Source: Anaeramoeba flamelloides
Taxonomy: Eukaryota; Metamonada; Anaeramoebidae
Direction: 5' to 3'
DNA: 64,000 bases
Assembly (NCBI GenBank): GCA_027625915.1
Contig: JANTQA010000036.1
Coordinates: 5,353,001-5,417,000, forward strand
The position numbers were made by a program, and so were the translations under genes. The notes beneath the pieces were generated by a model. It did no database searches. It was not told where the DNA came from and worked only from the letters and a program-made list of their open reading frames with translations. The first letter of the stretch is position 1; each line of letters opens with the position of its first letter. Below are positions 35,673-47,263 of this stretch, in pieces.

Positions 35673-36425
35673 TTATTTCAAAATTTTGTGGTACAAAACA
35701 TAAAGAATAACAACAACAAAAAAGAAAAAATAAGTTTTCAAAAATCCACCAACACCATCTAATTTCGATTTTTTTAAGACCAACCAGACCATTTTGAATG
35801 AAGCAAATGTGTGCCAGTTGTTTTTGCCCTATAAATTATTGTTTATTATGTATGGAGAGAGTTAGTGATCAAAATTTAGTGTTGAGAGAAAAAAAAGAAA
35901 AATAATCTAATTTTCAAAAAAAACTATTGAACAAAGAAAAGAAAAGAAAAAAGAAAAGAGAAAGAACAAGGAAAAGGAAAAAGAAAGTGAAAAAAAAAAA
36001 CAGACTTGGTAACCAAATAAATCTAAAACCCTTGCCGTGTGGTCATGACAATTATTAGTGAAAAGGTTGTAATTCTGTTTTTCAAACTCGATTGTTGTTT
36101 GTTCGATTGAGGAGTCCCAGTGTTTTTCGTTGTCAATATTTTTATTTGTAATCAATGGCTGTAGATCCAATTGGATATATTTTGTAGGTTTTCCAAAAAT
36201 GGTGGATCCCTTTTCGGAGCATCTAATATACTTACTTCCCGCAAATTCCCAAGAGTTGCCTCCACTGTCTGTAACTGCAAGGTGTCCAACAAAAGGAACA
36301 AAACATGTGATTGGAAAAATAGGTGTCCAAATGATACAGTTTGGATGGCGGCTCATAAGAGTTGTTTTTAAAAGACCAAAGATTCTTTTAATAATCAAAA
36401 AGGAAAAATTGATTTCATCACTCAA
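35673..36425 (-). CDS. TMEM222/RTE1-family (DUF778) membrane protein, two exons
   Basis: Exon 1 is 36006-36425 and exon 2 is 35673-35828, with a 177-nt intron (starts GTCTGT, ends TTTATAG). The 191-aa product is close to animal TMEM222 (about 208 aa). Family landmarks: CIIWTPIFPITCFVPFVGHL, GNSWEFAGSKYI, FGKPTKYIQLD, then NLFTNNCHDHTARVLDL with conserved Cys/His, and from exon 2 a membrane segment (about YFFFFVVVILYVLY). Plant RTE1 promotes function of the ethylene receptor ETR1 and binds cytochrome b5; animal TMEM222 is poorly characterised, so a role here cannot be assigned. The unspliced frame runs into a phenylalanine-rich read of the intron's pyrimidine tract, which is not real protein. 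Exon 2 matches the expected C-terminal layout. Start at the first ATG of the frame. Confidence 0.88.
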
Positions 36426-36549
36426 ATTAAAATTTTACCAGACAACCGTCTCTCGTAAGCTCTAACAAAGAACCTAACAATGGAATAAATGCCCACAAGA
36501 AGTTTTACTCAGGATTACATTTATAAGTTTAATATAGATTTTGTACTTT
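36426..36549. other. Short 5' flank of TMEM222-like gene
   Basis: Spacer holding the likely promoter. No defined element. Confidence 0.3.
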
Positions 36550-36660
36550 TAAGGACTACTTTCCCATCTTGAAGGGTTTTTTGTTTTTGTGTTATTTTAC
36601 ATTCAATTCTCAAAATGAATATTACATTGAAGAAATTGGGCCAAAAAATTACTATTTGAT
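36550..36660. repeat. Family A element, 5' fragment
   Basis: Begins TTAAGGACTACTTTCCC and carries the conserved TGTGTTATTTTACATTCA...TTCTCAAAATGAAT...GAAGAAATTGG block, then similarity stops. Confidence 0.7.
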
Positions 36661-36763
36661 TTAAATTATAAAAGGGGAAAAAATGTCACTACCTTTTACA
36701 ATTTCCTTTTTCAAAATTAGATCGAAACCACAAACTACAACTTACAACATTGAAAACTCTATT

Positions 36764-36929
36764 ACTGGTATTAAAATTTTAAATGGGAAAAATTTTCAAA
36801 CCCTTCTCCATATTTTTCTTTTATAAATCAAATTTTCAAAAAATAGAGTGTAATTTGTGGCTTGGTGTGAAAAAGGATGTGGAAAAGGAAGTGAAAATTA
36901 TTTTCCATTTATAATTCAAATACCACACT
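36764..36929. mobile_element. Family G foldback MITE, copy 2 (short)
   Basis: Left arm ACTGGTATTAAAATTTTAAATGG, right arm mirrored ...CCATTTATAATTCAAATACCA. The inner arms also pair (TTCACTTCC-type). Non-coding. Confidence 0.65.
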
Positions 36930-38234
36930 ACAAGGAAAATTTAAACACCAAAAATAAAAGTTAGCCAAAAATATTTATTGGATTTCAGTTATACTTCTTT
37001 TATAAATTATTTTTTCAAAGTTATCATAATTTTATGTAATAAAAAAAAGATAGCTATTAAACTCATTGGGAATCCAAATACCCCCCTTTTTCAAAAATAC
37101 CGACTTTTGAAAACAAAACCCTATTTTTAGGGTATTTTTTTTTTGAAAAAAAATTTAAAATGAATTGAACTTTTGATTTAACATTAAGATTGAAAAAAGA
37201 ATAAATGTTAAAGCAATTTGCAGAAAACAATCAGGAATGTATATAAAAACTCAAACATGGAAAAAAAATTGAATGATAAAAAAGTCCAAAAACGGAAAAA
37301 AAATCAGTTTTTCAATTTAATTTAGTGATATCTTTTGATTGAAATATTTGATTTTATTTTAAAATTGAAAAAATATCATTCTTTTTAGACTATATTACAC
37401 AAAATAGATTCAAATAATCTCTTCTCTAATTCAAATAAAAAATTGAACAATCTTACAAATAAATATGAAAAAAATATTACTAAAAAATTTCATTTTTTTT
37501 TCAATTCTTATTAGTATCTTTTAAAGTTGTAAACCTTTTTGAAAATTGTTATGTATAATAATGTTTATTATATGAGTGTATTTTAAAAATATAAAATTTG
37601 GAGATTTTTTTTTGAAAAAATTTTCCTTGTCTTACAGTAGAGAGAAAAAATGAAAAATGAAGTGAAAAATTTTCCCCATTTACTATTCAACTACCAGTAA
37701 CGTATTGAAATACTTACCTGGCATGAAATTAATTCATTATGCGATTTTTAATTGTTGATATTAGGAAAATTTTTCTGTAATTTCTTTTATTTAAGAACGA
37801 AACTCTTTAAAATTATAACTCACCCACTTATTAGAATGACGAACCATTTAATTAAACTTATTCAAAACACAGGATAATCAATCAAAAATAAGCAACAAGT
37901 ATAAAAATTATCATTTTCCAAACATTTAGTAAACATCTATAACAACTCTATTTTTTTTTTCAAAATAAGTTGATCTACTTATACTATCAAATAATTAAAT
38001 ATTTATTCTATAGATACTCCCCACTTTAATGAACTTTATGAAGGTTTAATTCCCTATTCATAAAAAAGTTGGCTACTTATAAAAAGTATTTTATTTTAAA
38101 ATAAAAGAACTTATACATGAATTTTCCAAATATTAACAATTAGAAATTTTGCCAGGGATTATTTTTATGTACTGTATTTTTTTACATTTATATTGATTTC
38201 TACTTTGAAATAATCAAATTAAATTATAATTACA
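36930..38234. other. Intergenic, with half copy of family G
   Basis: A/T-rich. Positions about 37655-37698 match the right arm of family G (ATTCAACTACCAGT end) without a clear left partner. No gene seen. Confidence 0.45.
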
Positions 38235-38757
38235 ATCAGAACCCCCCTTGAAGGACTATGTTCCCACATAAAGGGTGTTTTTTATTGTGTTATTTTACAT
38301 TCACTTCTCAAAAAGAATTATTATTCTGAAGAAATTGGAAAAAAAAACTACTGATTCCAAAACAAAAATAAAAAAAATAAATTTCAAATAGATTTTTAAT
38401 TTAAAATTTTTTTAAATCATTACAATAAAGGATTTTCAAGAACAAGTTCAAATTTTAAAAAAAATCAAACTTGTAAAAGTAACTTTAAAAGAATATTTAT
38501 AACAACTTGGGGAATTGTTTTTATGTTTATAGATTTGAAATGGAAATTAAAAAATTATAAAAAAAAAAAAAAAAGGTAGAATCTCAAAAAGTTCCAAAAT
38601 TGTGAGAATTGTTAGAATTGTAAAAATTTTACACATTTTTTTGTAAAAGAAATTCCTTCTGGGTAAATTTAACTAAAATTATAGAATTCTTTTCAAGATA
38701 TTTTTTTTATCAACAATTTCAGTATTTTCACAAAACAAAATAGTCATTAAGGGCTGT
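38235..38757. mobile_element. Family A inverted-repeat element, copy 2
   Basis: Left TTGAAGGACTATGTTCCC, the conserved GTGTTATTTTAC...CTTCTCAAAAAGAATT...GAAGAAATTGG block, TCAAACTTGTAAAAGTAAC in the middle, and right end AAAATAGTCATTAA. Co-linear with 26948-27474 and 39273-39795. Non-coding. Confidence 0.75.
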
Positions 38758-39272
38758 TATTAATTTCAAAATAATTTTGAAAAAAATAATCAAAGATCTT
38801 TTATTAACCACTTTTATTTATTAATAATAAAGTTCTCTAAAAGGGAAAAATTCAATAATGTTGATTTTCTTAAGTGAAAAGATTTTTTTATGATATGATC
38901 AGATTATATTTAATTTCACTTTTTATATTTATTAAAAATAAAATTTATTTCTTTCTTCTGGTCTCAATAACGAGTATTATATAAAGATTAAATTGTTATA
39001 TACTATTATTTTCTTATTCAATGAATTAGAATTATAATTTCAAATTCTAATTTTTTTTTTTTTGATAAATATTTATTGTAAAAACGATTATGTCGAACAA
39101 AATCAATTTGTTTCAATTTTATATGAAAAAATAATTTGTGTTTAATTGCCAAACTTTGATATAAAATTATAATTAATTATATTAGATTTTAACCATAACA
39201 AATAAAATGAATACAATCATAAAAAAAAATTTGATATATGACTTTTTTAAAAAAAGTTCAAAGATTAAGAAC
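38758..39272. other. Spacer between two family A elements
   Basis: A/T-rich, nothing recognised. Confidence 0.4.
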
Positions 39273-39795
39273 TTTGATTCCACCTTGGAGGCTCTTTAAG
39301 TGTTGGATTATTTTACTTTCGCTTCTCAAAAAGAATATATCATTCTGAAGAAATTGGATTAAAAAATTACTCATTTCACAATAAATAAACAAAAACACAT
39401 TAAATAAAAATAAAAAAAATTTCAGATAGATTCTGTATCAAAATTGTAGAAAAAAAAATAACTTGAAGGTATTTTCAAGTAAAAGATCAAAATTTGAAAC
39501 AGTTCAAACTTGTAAAAATAACTCTAAAAATCAATAATTAGAAAAACTTAAAAAATTATTTTGTGTTTCATGATTTTAAATCGAAATTATAAAAGATGAA
39601 AATCCAATTTTTAGGAATTGATCTGAGAACGATAAAATTATGAACATTACAAAAATTATGAACATTTCAGCTTTTTTTGAAAGAAATCCTTAGTGTGAAA
39701 ATTTTACTAATGATAATAAAACTCTTTCAAAACAGTTTTTATCAACAATTTCCTAGTTTTCACCTATAAACTTTTTTCTTAAATTATAAGAGTTC
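39273..39795. mobile_element. Family A inverted-repeat element, copy 3
   Basis: Contains the conserved TTATTTTACTTTCGCTTCTCAAAAAGAAT block and CAAACTTGTAAAAATAACT. Ends fade near 39795, about 120 bp before the BTB gene. Non-coding; the ends are less clear than in copy 1. Confidence 0.65.
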
Positions 39796-39919
39796 TATAA
39801 CTTAAAAAGCTAAAAATAACTCAATCAAGAGTAGATCTCAATAACTATATCCCCAAATATCCTTTTTGTGAAGAGTTATTTCCATTTCTCTCTTTAAAAA
39901 TGTAATAAACTGAAAAAAA

Positions 39920-42541
39920 ATGGAAACCAAAGAATATCATTTTTTCTTGTTTACTTTTCTTATGGAGGCAACTTGTTTTCCTACAACATATGATCCACGG
40001 TTTTCCCGTTTTAAAACAACACCGTTTATACCCGACATTACGTTTATTGTTGGCCAAACAAAAAAAGAATTCCGATGTCATAAGTTGCTGTTATCCTTTT
40101 CATCACCATTCTGGCACAAAATCTTTCAATTACAGGAGAACTCTAAAAAAAAAAAATTAAAAAAAAAAAATCGCAACCAAAAATCGCTTGAGGGGTTGAT
40201 TCGGATCTGTGAAAAATCCAATTTAATTAAAGAGATTGTTCTGGAAGAAATCTCTGAGAATTCCTTTCAGCATTATTTAGATTTCCTGTATAAGCGCAAT
40301 GTGTATCTAACCAGCGAAACTGTTGTCGATTTGCTCTTCTTGGCAAAGAATTTCCAAACAAAAAAACTTGAGGAGTGCTGCTCCAAATACGTTTTGACAA
40401 CAATGTGCTGTGCAAACATTTTTTATTATTTGGAACGATCCATCATTTTAAATTTGAAGGAAATCTCTCAGTCCTGTCAGACATTTTTAAAAAAGAATAT
40501 TAAACGGCTTATAAGCAACTGTGGATGCCTCGACCTCTTATCAGAATGGTTTTTACTGGGTCTAATCAAACAGGGGTTTACTTCGAGCTGCGATCAAATT
40601 GCCTTATATCGGAGGATCGTGGAGAGGGGCAAGTTTCTAACTCTCCAATTGCAAGAGCCCGTTACCGCGCTAAACGTGCGTAATAAGGTCGGCAATCTTG
40701 TGAAGCAAATCGAATGGAAGCCTTTCCGCATGGATCACTTAAAAGAGATCAGTTCTTGGCATGCATTTGATCCAAATTTTTATCAAATTAAAAAAGAGAA
40801 TAGTGTGTTCTCGATTGTGGAAACGCGCCAAGAAATTGATTCCCTGAGGAGAAAATTAAAAAAAAAGAAAAAAAAAAGAAGAAAAAGAAGAAAGAAAAAA
40901 AAATTCGGAAAGAAGAAACGGGCAAAATCAAGGAAGAAGGTATTAGAGTATCAGCAAAATTCGACAGAGGATTCAATATCAGAAAGAGACTCGGCTTATG
41001 ATATTCAATCAGAAACTAACTCGGATTCTGATGATGACAATGAAGAAGATGATCTAGATGATGACGAAATAAGTTCTGAAAAGGATCTTAATTCTTCTTC
41101 AAAGTTTTCATTAAAATTTAATAAATCAAATAATGGATCAGATGAAGATGAAGATGAAGATGAAGATGAAGATGAAGATGAGGATGAGGATGATGATGAT
41201 GATGATGACAATGACGATGACGATGATTCTGATGATGATGATGATGATGATGATGATTCTGATCTTGATTCTGATTCTGATGATGATGATTCAGGTGGTG
41301 ATGAATTTAAAATGGAAAGCGAAGGAGAAGATTCTGGTTATGAAAAGCCAAAAACAATAAACCTACCAGATCAAGAAAAGGCATTTGATTCACAGCCACT
41401 ACAACAACAGCCAGAATCAAACCTACAAGAAAAATCAAAATTACTACAAAATTTACAACAAGCACAAAAACAAACATTACAGCTACAATCAGACTCAACG
41501 TCAAAAGAAACAAACAACGAACATAAAACACCCTTCCCAATATTAAAGCAGATTCCTATAATAACATTTCAAAAAAAAATGAAACCAAACAAAAAAAAAA
41601 GCAATCAAAAAGAAAAGGAAAAGGAAAAAGAAAAGAATAAGAATAAGAAAACGGGAAAGGAAAAAGAAAAAGAAAAAGAAAAAGAAAAAATTTCCAAAAA
41701 TAAGGATCAAAAATCAAATGAATCCTCACCTAAAAAAGGGGGGAAAACAGAAAGAATTTTTGTATTAAAAACACGTTTACCTCAAAAAGAAACCTTAAAG
41801 TTGTATAAAGTAGCTCTGTTAACCACCGAACATAAAATGGCCAAACTTGAAGATATTATTTTTTCAATAAAAGCGCAGGGTATTAAAAATGTCCAATATT
41901 ATAATCTTGTGGAAACATTACCAAATAGAGAAACGATTCGAGAATTTGATGCTGTTTTCCTTTATTCGATATACCAAAACCCAATTCCGAAAATTACAGA
42001 ATTAAGCGATATCCTTGTGGATTATATTAAAGATGGGGGCGGTGTTGTAGTTTGTACCTGCTTTCCAATGGTCAATGATCATCATCGAAAGAAAATTAAA
42101 GAAAACCTTTCCCCTCTAAATGGCAACATAATTAAGGACAAGTTTCTACCACTTACGCTTGGAATGCATCTTACATCGACAAAAAACGGCGAAAAGGCCA
42201 TTTTGGGAAAAATATTATATCCAAATTCACCTTTGGCTAAGCATGTCAAATCCTTCCACGGGGGAAATCAATCGCATAGAACTCAAACACAATTTATTCC
42301 CTGTACAGAATCAGAGATCCAAAAAGGTGGAAAATCACAATTGATCGCAAAGTATACTGACGGCATACCCATTATCGCTTGGAAGCGATTACAAAAAGAT
42401 TATGGCATTGTCGTATGCTTGAATTTGTATCCTCTTTCTGGTCATATACGCCACCATGGCAATGGAAGGTTTTGGCAAGTGTCGTCAAATGGAAGAGCAA
42501 TTATTTCTAATGCAGTTGAATTTGCGATGAAAAAAATATAA
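39920..42541 (+). CDS. BTB-BACK protein with C-terminal Rossmann-like (class I GATase/ThuA-like) domain
   Basis: An 873-aa single-exon protein. The BTB fold is at about 37-160 (PDITFIVG..KKEFRCHKLLLSFSSPFWHKIF), interrupted by a Lys-rich insert at about 76-90. A BACK-like helical region is at 165-255. A Lys/Arg tract is at 309-340, an acidic Asp/Ser tract at 365-470, a Gln-rich part at 484-525 and a KE/KN tract at 551-595. From about 625 a second fold begins: LYKVALLTTEH, FDAVFLYS, LVDYIKDGGGVVVCTCFPM, with IAKYTDGIPIIAWK and YGIVVCLNLYPLSG later. That strand/helix order and the GGGVVV turn resemble ThuA/GATase1-like domains; no catalytic triad is claimed. BTB-BACK proteins often serve as Cullin-3 adaptors, so a substrate- or ligand-sensing adaptor is possible but inferred. 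A second ATG at 39962 would drop 14 residues and leave all domains intact. Confidence 0.88.
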   Translation: METKEYHFFLFTFLMEATCFPTTYDPRFSRFKTTPFIPDITFIVGQTKKEFRCHKLLLSFSSPFWHKIFQLQENSKKKKLKKKNRNQKSLEGLIRICEKSNLIKEIVLEEISENSFQHYLDFLYKRNVYLTSETVVDLLFLAKNFQTKKLEECCSKYVLTTMCCANIFYYLERSIILNLKEISQSCQTFLKKNIKRLISNCGCLDLLSEWFLLGLIKQGFTSSCDQIALYRRIVERGKFLTLQLQEPVTALNVRNKVGNLVKQIEWKPFRMDHLKEISSWHAFDPNFYQIKKENSVFSIVETRQEIDSLRRKLKKKKKKRRKRRKKKKFGKKKRAKSRKKVLEYQQNSTEDSISERDSAYDIQSETNSDSDDDNEEDDLDDDEISSEKDLNSSSKFSLKFNKSNNGSDEDEDEDEDEDEDEDEDDDDDDDNDDDDDSDDDDDDDDDSDLDSDSDDDDSGGDEFKMESEGEDSGYEKPKTINLPDQEKAFDSQPLQQQPESNLQEKSKLLQNLQQAQKQTLQLQSDSTSKETNNEHKTPFPILKQIPIITFQKKMKPNKKKSNQKEKEKEKEKNKNKKTGKEKEKEKEKEKISKNKDQKSNESSPKKGGKTERIFVLKTRLPQKETLKLYKVALLTTEHKMAKLEDIIFSIKAQGIKNVQYYNLVETLPNRETIREFDAVFLYSIYQNPIPKITELSDILVDYIKDGGGVVVCTCFPMVNDHHRKKIKENLSPLNGNIIKDKFLPLTLGMHLTSTKNGEKAILGKILYPNSPLAKHVKSFHGGNQSHRTQTQFIPCTESEIQKGGKSQLIAKYTDGIPIIAWKRLQKDYGIVVCLNLYPLSGHIRHHGNGRFWQVSSNGRAIISNAVEFAMKKI

Positions 42542-43611
42542 TTTTTTTTTTTAACAGATTTGAAACTAGATAGATTAATTATGGTTTTTTTTTTAATATA
42601 TTTTTTGTTTTTTTGTTGACTTTTTTCTATTTTCTTTTTTTTTTTTTTTATTTCTTTTTCTTTTTTATATTGTTTTATTATATTTTTTCATCTAAATGCG
42701 ATAAATCCGCCAATATTGTCACTTGTTCACGAAAGACACATTTTTTCTTTGATAAATACTTTTTTGCTAATAAATACAATTTTTAGCGAATGAGTGTCTT
42801 TTGTCGAAAAAGTTTTTTTTTGGCAAAAAAATCGAGGCTTTCCACGATGGGTACTGTTTTTCGCAAATAAAACACATCAAATAATTGGGGTTTTTGAAAA
42901 ATACAAAATCAATTAGATGATCTTTTTGTTTAAGATGGCCAATTACAATTAAAAAAATATTTTCTTGGGAAATAAAACCAAAATAAAAGATTTAAAAGTA
43001 TTAATTGTATTTTTATTTTGGGGTTTATAAAAAAAAATAAAAATAGAGTAAAAAAAAAATCATTTTTTTTGAATAATTAAAATTCCAAATGAATAGACTA
43101 AATAAACAATTAACAACTAATTGAGAAAAATGTGTTGAAATCAAAAAAAGAAGAGTTTTTTTAAAAAGGGTATTTGACTTTCAAAAGTTAAATTCTCAAA
43201 GAAGAAAGAGATATTTCCATTTGATCTAAGTGGCAGATTAACAAAAATTCACCATTCCAATTTGATTCTTTAAATTTTTTTAAAAAAGTAAAGTTGGAAA
43301 ACAAGCGAATGAAAAGAAGAAAAAATATTTGAAAACAATCATTTTAATTTGTGTGTAATTCTATTCTGAAAAAAAAACTTTAAAAACTGGAGCATCTCCT
43401 TTAAGTATACCTGATTCCTTAGATAGTGGTTTAGAGGGTAGCCAAATATAGATTTTATAAAACGTTGATAGTATCCAAAAGTATTTTATTTTCATAATAG
43501 TATATAATAGATTGAATGGATTGAAAAATGATAATTTCCACATGATTTTTATTAAAGTTGATGTAGAGGAATAAGAAATTTGTTAATCAAATAAATACAC
43601 AATCCAACCCT
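42542..43611. other. Intergenic, 3' flank of BTB gene
   Basis: Poly-T-rich at first. At 42695-42860 a somewhat more complex patch with imperfect inverted copies of GTCTTT.GTCGAAAAAG; boundaries not found. The minus frame at 43361-43543 has no recognisable product. Confidence 0.4.
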
Positions 43612-43862
43612 TATAAAAAAACTTTTTTTATAACATCTATATAACATTTTGATAACAAAATTAACTTTTATATGATGATTTTTTCAATATTTTTTGAAAA
43701 AATACTTTTAAAAAGGTTTATAACATGTTATAAATTTTATAACACATTTTATAACAAATATTTATGTTATAAAAGTTTTTATCATAAAATTTTATAACAT
43801 TTTAAATGTTTATAACACCTTTACAATATGTTTATAACATGTTATTAAAAACTTTTTTTATT
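43612..43862. repeat. TTATAACA-rich foldback repeat
   Basis: About a dozen copies of TTATAACA/TGTTATAA in both orientations within 250 bp. Bounded by inverted ends ATAAAAAAACTTTTTTTATAAC and GTTATTAAAAACTTTTTTTAT. Single copy in the window. Confidence 0.7.
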
Positions 43863-46432
43863 AGGGAAGAATTGTATTGATTTTATCATTAATTTATTTT
43901 TATTTTTCACTTTAATTTATTTAAAAAAAATCAAAATTTGTTTCAGAGATCAGTTTATTGATAAACAAAAAATTTTTAAACTCATAAAATGGTCATCTTA
44001 AATCAAGAACCACATTAATATAATGTTTTGGAAATTCTTAAAAATTAATAAGGTTGATAAAAAAATTATTTTCATAATAAAATAATCATTTTTTTTTTCA
44101 CAAAATTGGAACCTTCAAATTATTTTTCGTTTGAATTGACTTTTTTACTATCTGTCAGACTACATATAAAGAAAGGATCAGTTATTCGAAAAAAAAATCT
44201 ATTTCAAGGAGAAAATTGTATTGTGGGTTATGATAATTTTTTAGGGGTGTTTTTTTTTTTTTTAATTATTATTATTATTTAATAGTTATCAAAAAATTAA
44301 AAGATATTATAGAATAAATTTTCAAATAATATCAATTCATGAATGAAAAAAATTTTTTTTATTTATTTCTATTACTCACACATTTATTTTTGAAGATATT
44401 TCCAAGTACTGGGACCTTTTTTTATCTCTTCGAAACATTAGTCACTTTGTTGACAGTTAAATTTATAAATTGATTGCAAAAAATTAAGAGATATATTAAT
44501 GCTGATTGAATCAACATTTAATAAGCTTATTTAAAAATATATTCAATACAAAAATAAGATCAAATTTAAAGAAAAAAAAAAAAGAAATAAAAATAATTAT
44601 TCAATTAACTACTAAAATAAACGTTCATGTTTGTTTATTAAATCTAATTAAATCAATTAACCATTTCCTTTTTGTGTACCACTTTATTTTTAATTAATCC
44701 AATGATTCTGTGGTGTGTTTTTTTTTTTATTTATTTTCTATTTTCTAGATTGCCTTTATAAACTACCCTTGAACCTAATTTCTTTATTGTATTTTATCAT
44801 TTTATTTTTTTTTTATTCTTTTTTCTTCATATTTTTAGTTATTTTTTGTTTTTTCTTCTCTATTTGATACTTCCAATTATTGAAAAAAATGTATTATTTA
44901 ATTTTTATTATTTTCAAAGTAATAAAGATGAAACAAACTCAAGTTTAAATTTTAGTGGCTTTGTCAAACATGAAGTTTTGTCTTATGATATCACCAACCC
45001 ATTCAATAAAAAAATTAATACAAATATCTTTTAAAATTAAATATATTTTTTTTTGAAGATATTGAATTAAATTAATTTTCCTACAATTAATGTGGAATTT
45101 TCAAAAAAAAAAAACTGGAATTGTAATTCTTTAACAATGAAAATATAAAAAAAAAAAGAATTAAAATATAAAAAAAGTAAAAAAAGTCAAAAAAAAACAT
45201 AAAGAAAATAGAAAAATTGATTTGACCTACAAATTAAAATTTTATTTTGAAAAGAATAAAGGAAAACACCCAAAGAATTTGTTTGTTTTCTTCAATTAAA
45301 AATGTTACATTTTTTTGAAAGTATATTTTATTAATATTTTAACAATGAATCTCAAACAATAAAAAAAAAAATTGATAAGATGCCCCTTCGTAAGGTTGAC
45401 ATTATAAAAAAGCCCTTATACCAGAAGATCTTTTTTCAAACTGATATCTATTTCTAATGTTTGTTGAATTATTATCTCATTCGCATGGTGGGATTAGGAT
45501 ATCTTTTTTTTTTTTTTTTTGGTATTGTGGGTATCCATTGATTTTATTTTTAGGGAAGTAAATTTTTGATTTTTTTTCTATAGAGAAAAAAATAAATACA
45601 AATTATTTTCAAATTTAGAAGAGATAAAAAAATAGAATAGTTGATAAACCATTTTGTAATCACAGTGATATATTTTTCTAAAATAATATTAAATGTATGA
45701 AAAATGGCATTTCTTTTTGTCTAAAGAGTATTTAAGATCTTCAGTATTAAGAGAATAAAAAAAATCAAAAATTCCATTTTTGAAATTAAAAAAATAATAA
45801 TTTGAAATCAGAATACAAAATTAATTCTCTATTCATTTGTTTTTATTGGCATCATATTTATTTGCTACAGTGCCTTTCAATATATTTTTTAAATTTTTCT
45901 GAAGATAATTGAAGTAATTAAATAAAGATTTTTTTCTTTTTGAAATCTATAATTATAAAAAAGGTTTTTTTTTAATTCCATGTCTGGGTAAAATTTTAAT
46001 ACAAGGAGGAACAAAGATAAAAACATTAGAATGACAGAAAAGGCACTTAAAATGAAAATTTGGAAAAGCAAAACCTCAAAAATTTATTTATTATTTTTTA
46101 ATTAAATTCATTTTTACTCAATAAAAAAAAAATATATTGATTATATATTATTTTTTAGAATGATTGGATTCTATGAAAAACTTTAATTAAAACCAGAAAT
46201 AAGTTGAGATTTGCCAGAATCTAAAAAGAATTATTTTTATAAATAAAATGAAAAAAAAAAAAGAATTATTTTTGATTTTTTTAATTGAAACAAAATGAAA
46301 ATGTGAACTCTAACAATTTTATTCTTGGAAAATTGATATCTTTGAAACATTTTTAACTTTTAAAAAGTTTTTTCAATAATTTTTGTTGAGGAAAAAATCA
46401 AAAACTAAACTATTTTTCATAAATTTTGACTC
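43863..46432. other. Large intergenic A/T-rich region
   Basis: Short frames (44506-44697, 44846-45034, 45889-46071) have compositions typical of random A/T DNA and no recognisable domains. No repeat family matched. Confidence 0.5.
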
Positions 46433-46553
46433 ACTTTATAATGTTAATGCGAGTTGTTTTGAGGGTTTATTCCAGTATTCTTAACAAAAATTATTTTCAA
46501 ATTTTTGGATCAGAATCATTTTTTTTAATTTTTCAAATTTTAGTTTTGCTTTT

Positions 46554-46588
<35 letters not shown>

Positions 46589-46985
46589 CTTTTTCTTTTT
46601 CTTTTTTTTTCTTTTATTTTTTAAAAAGATCATGTGGAAAAAAAAAGAGATCTTCGAAAAGACAAATAATCACTAAGAAAATTGGAACTATGTAGTGTCT
46701 TTGAAAATGGATTTAATTATTCATAAAAAATATTGTTGTTCAACTTTTTTTCAGTGAAAGTTCAGTAATAAAAAATGGGTATTGCTCATTTCAAAAATTG
46801 TGACTCACTGTTTTTTAGTTTTTGGTTTTATTTTTTTTAATTTTTAATATATCAGGCTTTTATAGATTTAGAATGACTTAAAAGTGAATTACAAATCATA
46901 TTGAGTTATTAATTGTTCTTGAATACTAAAGGATAAATTTTTTTTTTCAATTTATTATTTCAGGTGAGTCACAATTTTTGAAAAA
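46433..46985. mobile_element. Family H repeat, copy 1, with inner TGACTCAC foldback
   Basis: Matches 59536-60118 in reverse orientation (CTTTATAATGTT, GAGGGTTTATTCC, AAGATCTTCGAAAAGACAAATAATCA-like blocks). The right part, about 46799-46980, is a smaller foldback bounded by TTGTGACTCACTG and CAGGTGAGTCACAA. The frame at 46426-46695 crosses its poly-T tract and is not a gene. Confidence 0.7.
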
Positions 46986-47263
46986 GAGTTTATATCGAAT
47001 AATTTAAAAACTGAATTAAAAATTTGATTTGTTTGTTTTTTTTATTATTTAGAAAATATTATAATTATAGTAAATAAATAATATTAAAAAGTATCCCAGA
47101 TATTTTAAAAAATAAAATATAATTGAAAAGAGAAAGAAAAATTAAAATTAGAAATCAATAAAATAAAACTAAGCTTGATAAACTTTGATCATAGAGATTA
47201 ATATCGATCCTTATATTTTTTTCAAAATTTCTAATAATATGTTGGTTTAATCGAATAAATTAT
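46986..47263. other. 3' flank of copine gene
   Basis: A/T-rich spacer. No defined terminator or gene. Confidence 0.35.

Noticed and set aside
35907-36005. Phe/Ser-rich C-terminus of the TMEM222-like frame
   Set aside because: It is the intron's pyrimidine tract. The family C-terminus is found in the downstream exon 35673-35828.
41005-41360. Poly-Ser and poly-Met frames within the BTB gene
   Set aside because: Out-of-frame readings of the GAT/GAC/GAA repeat that encodes the acidic tract.
46426-46695. 89-codon frame with a Phe-rich centre
   Set aside because: It crosses a poly-T tract inside a family H repeat, and the second copy does not keep the frame.
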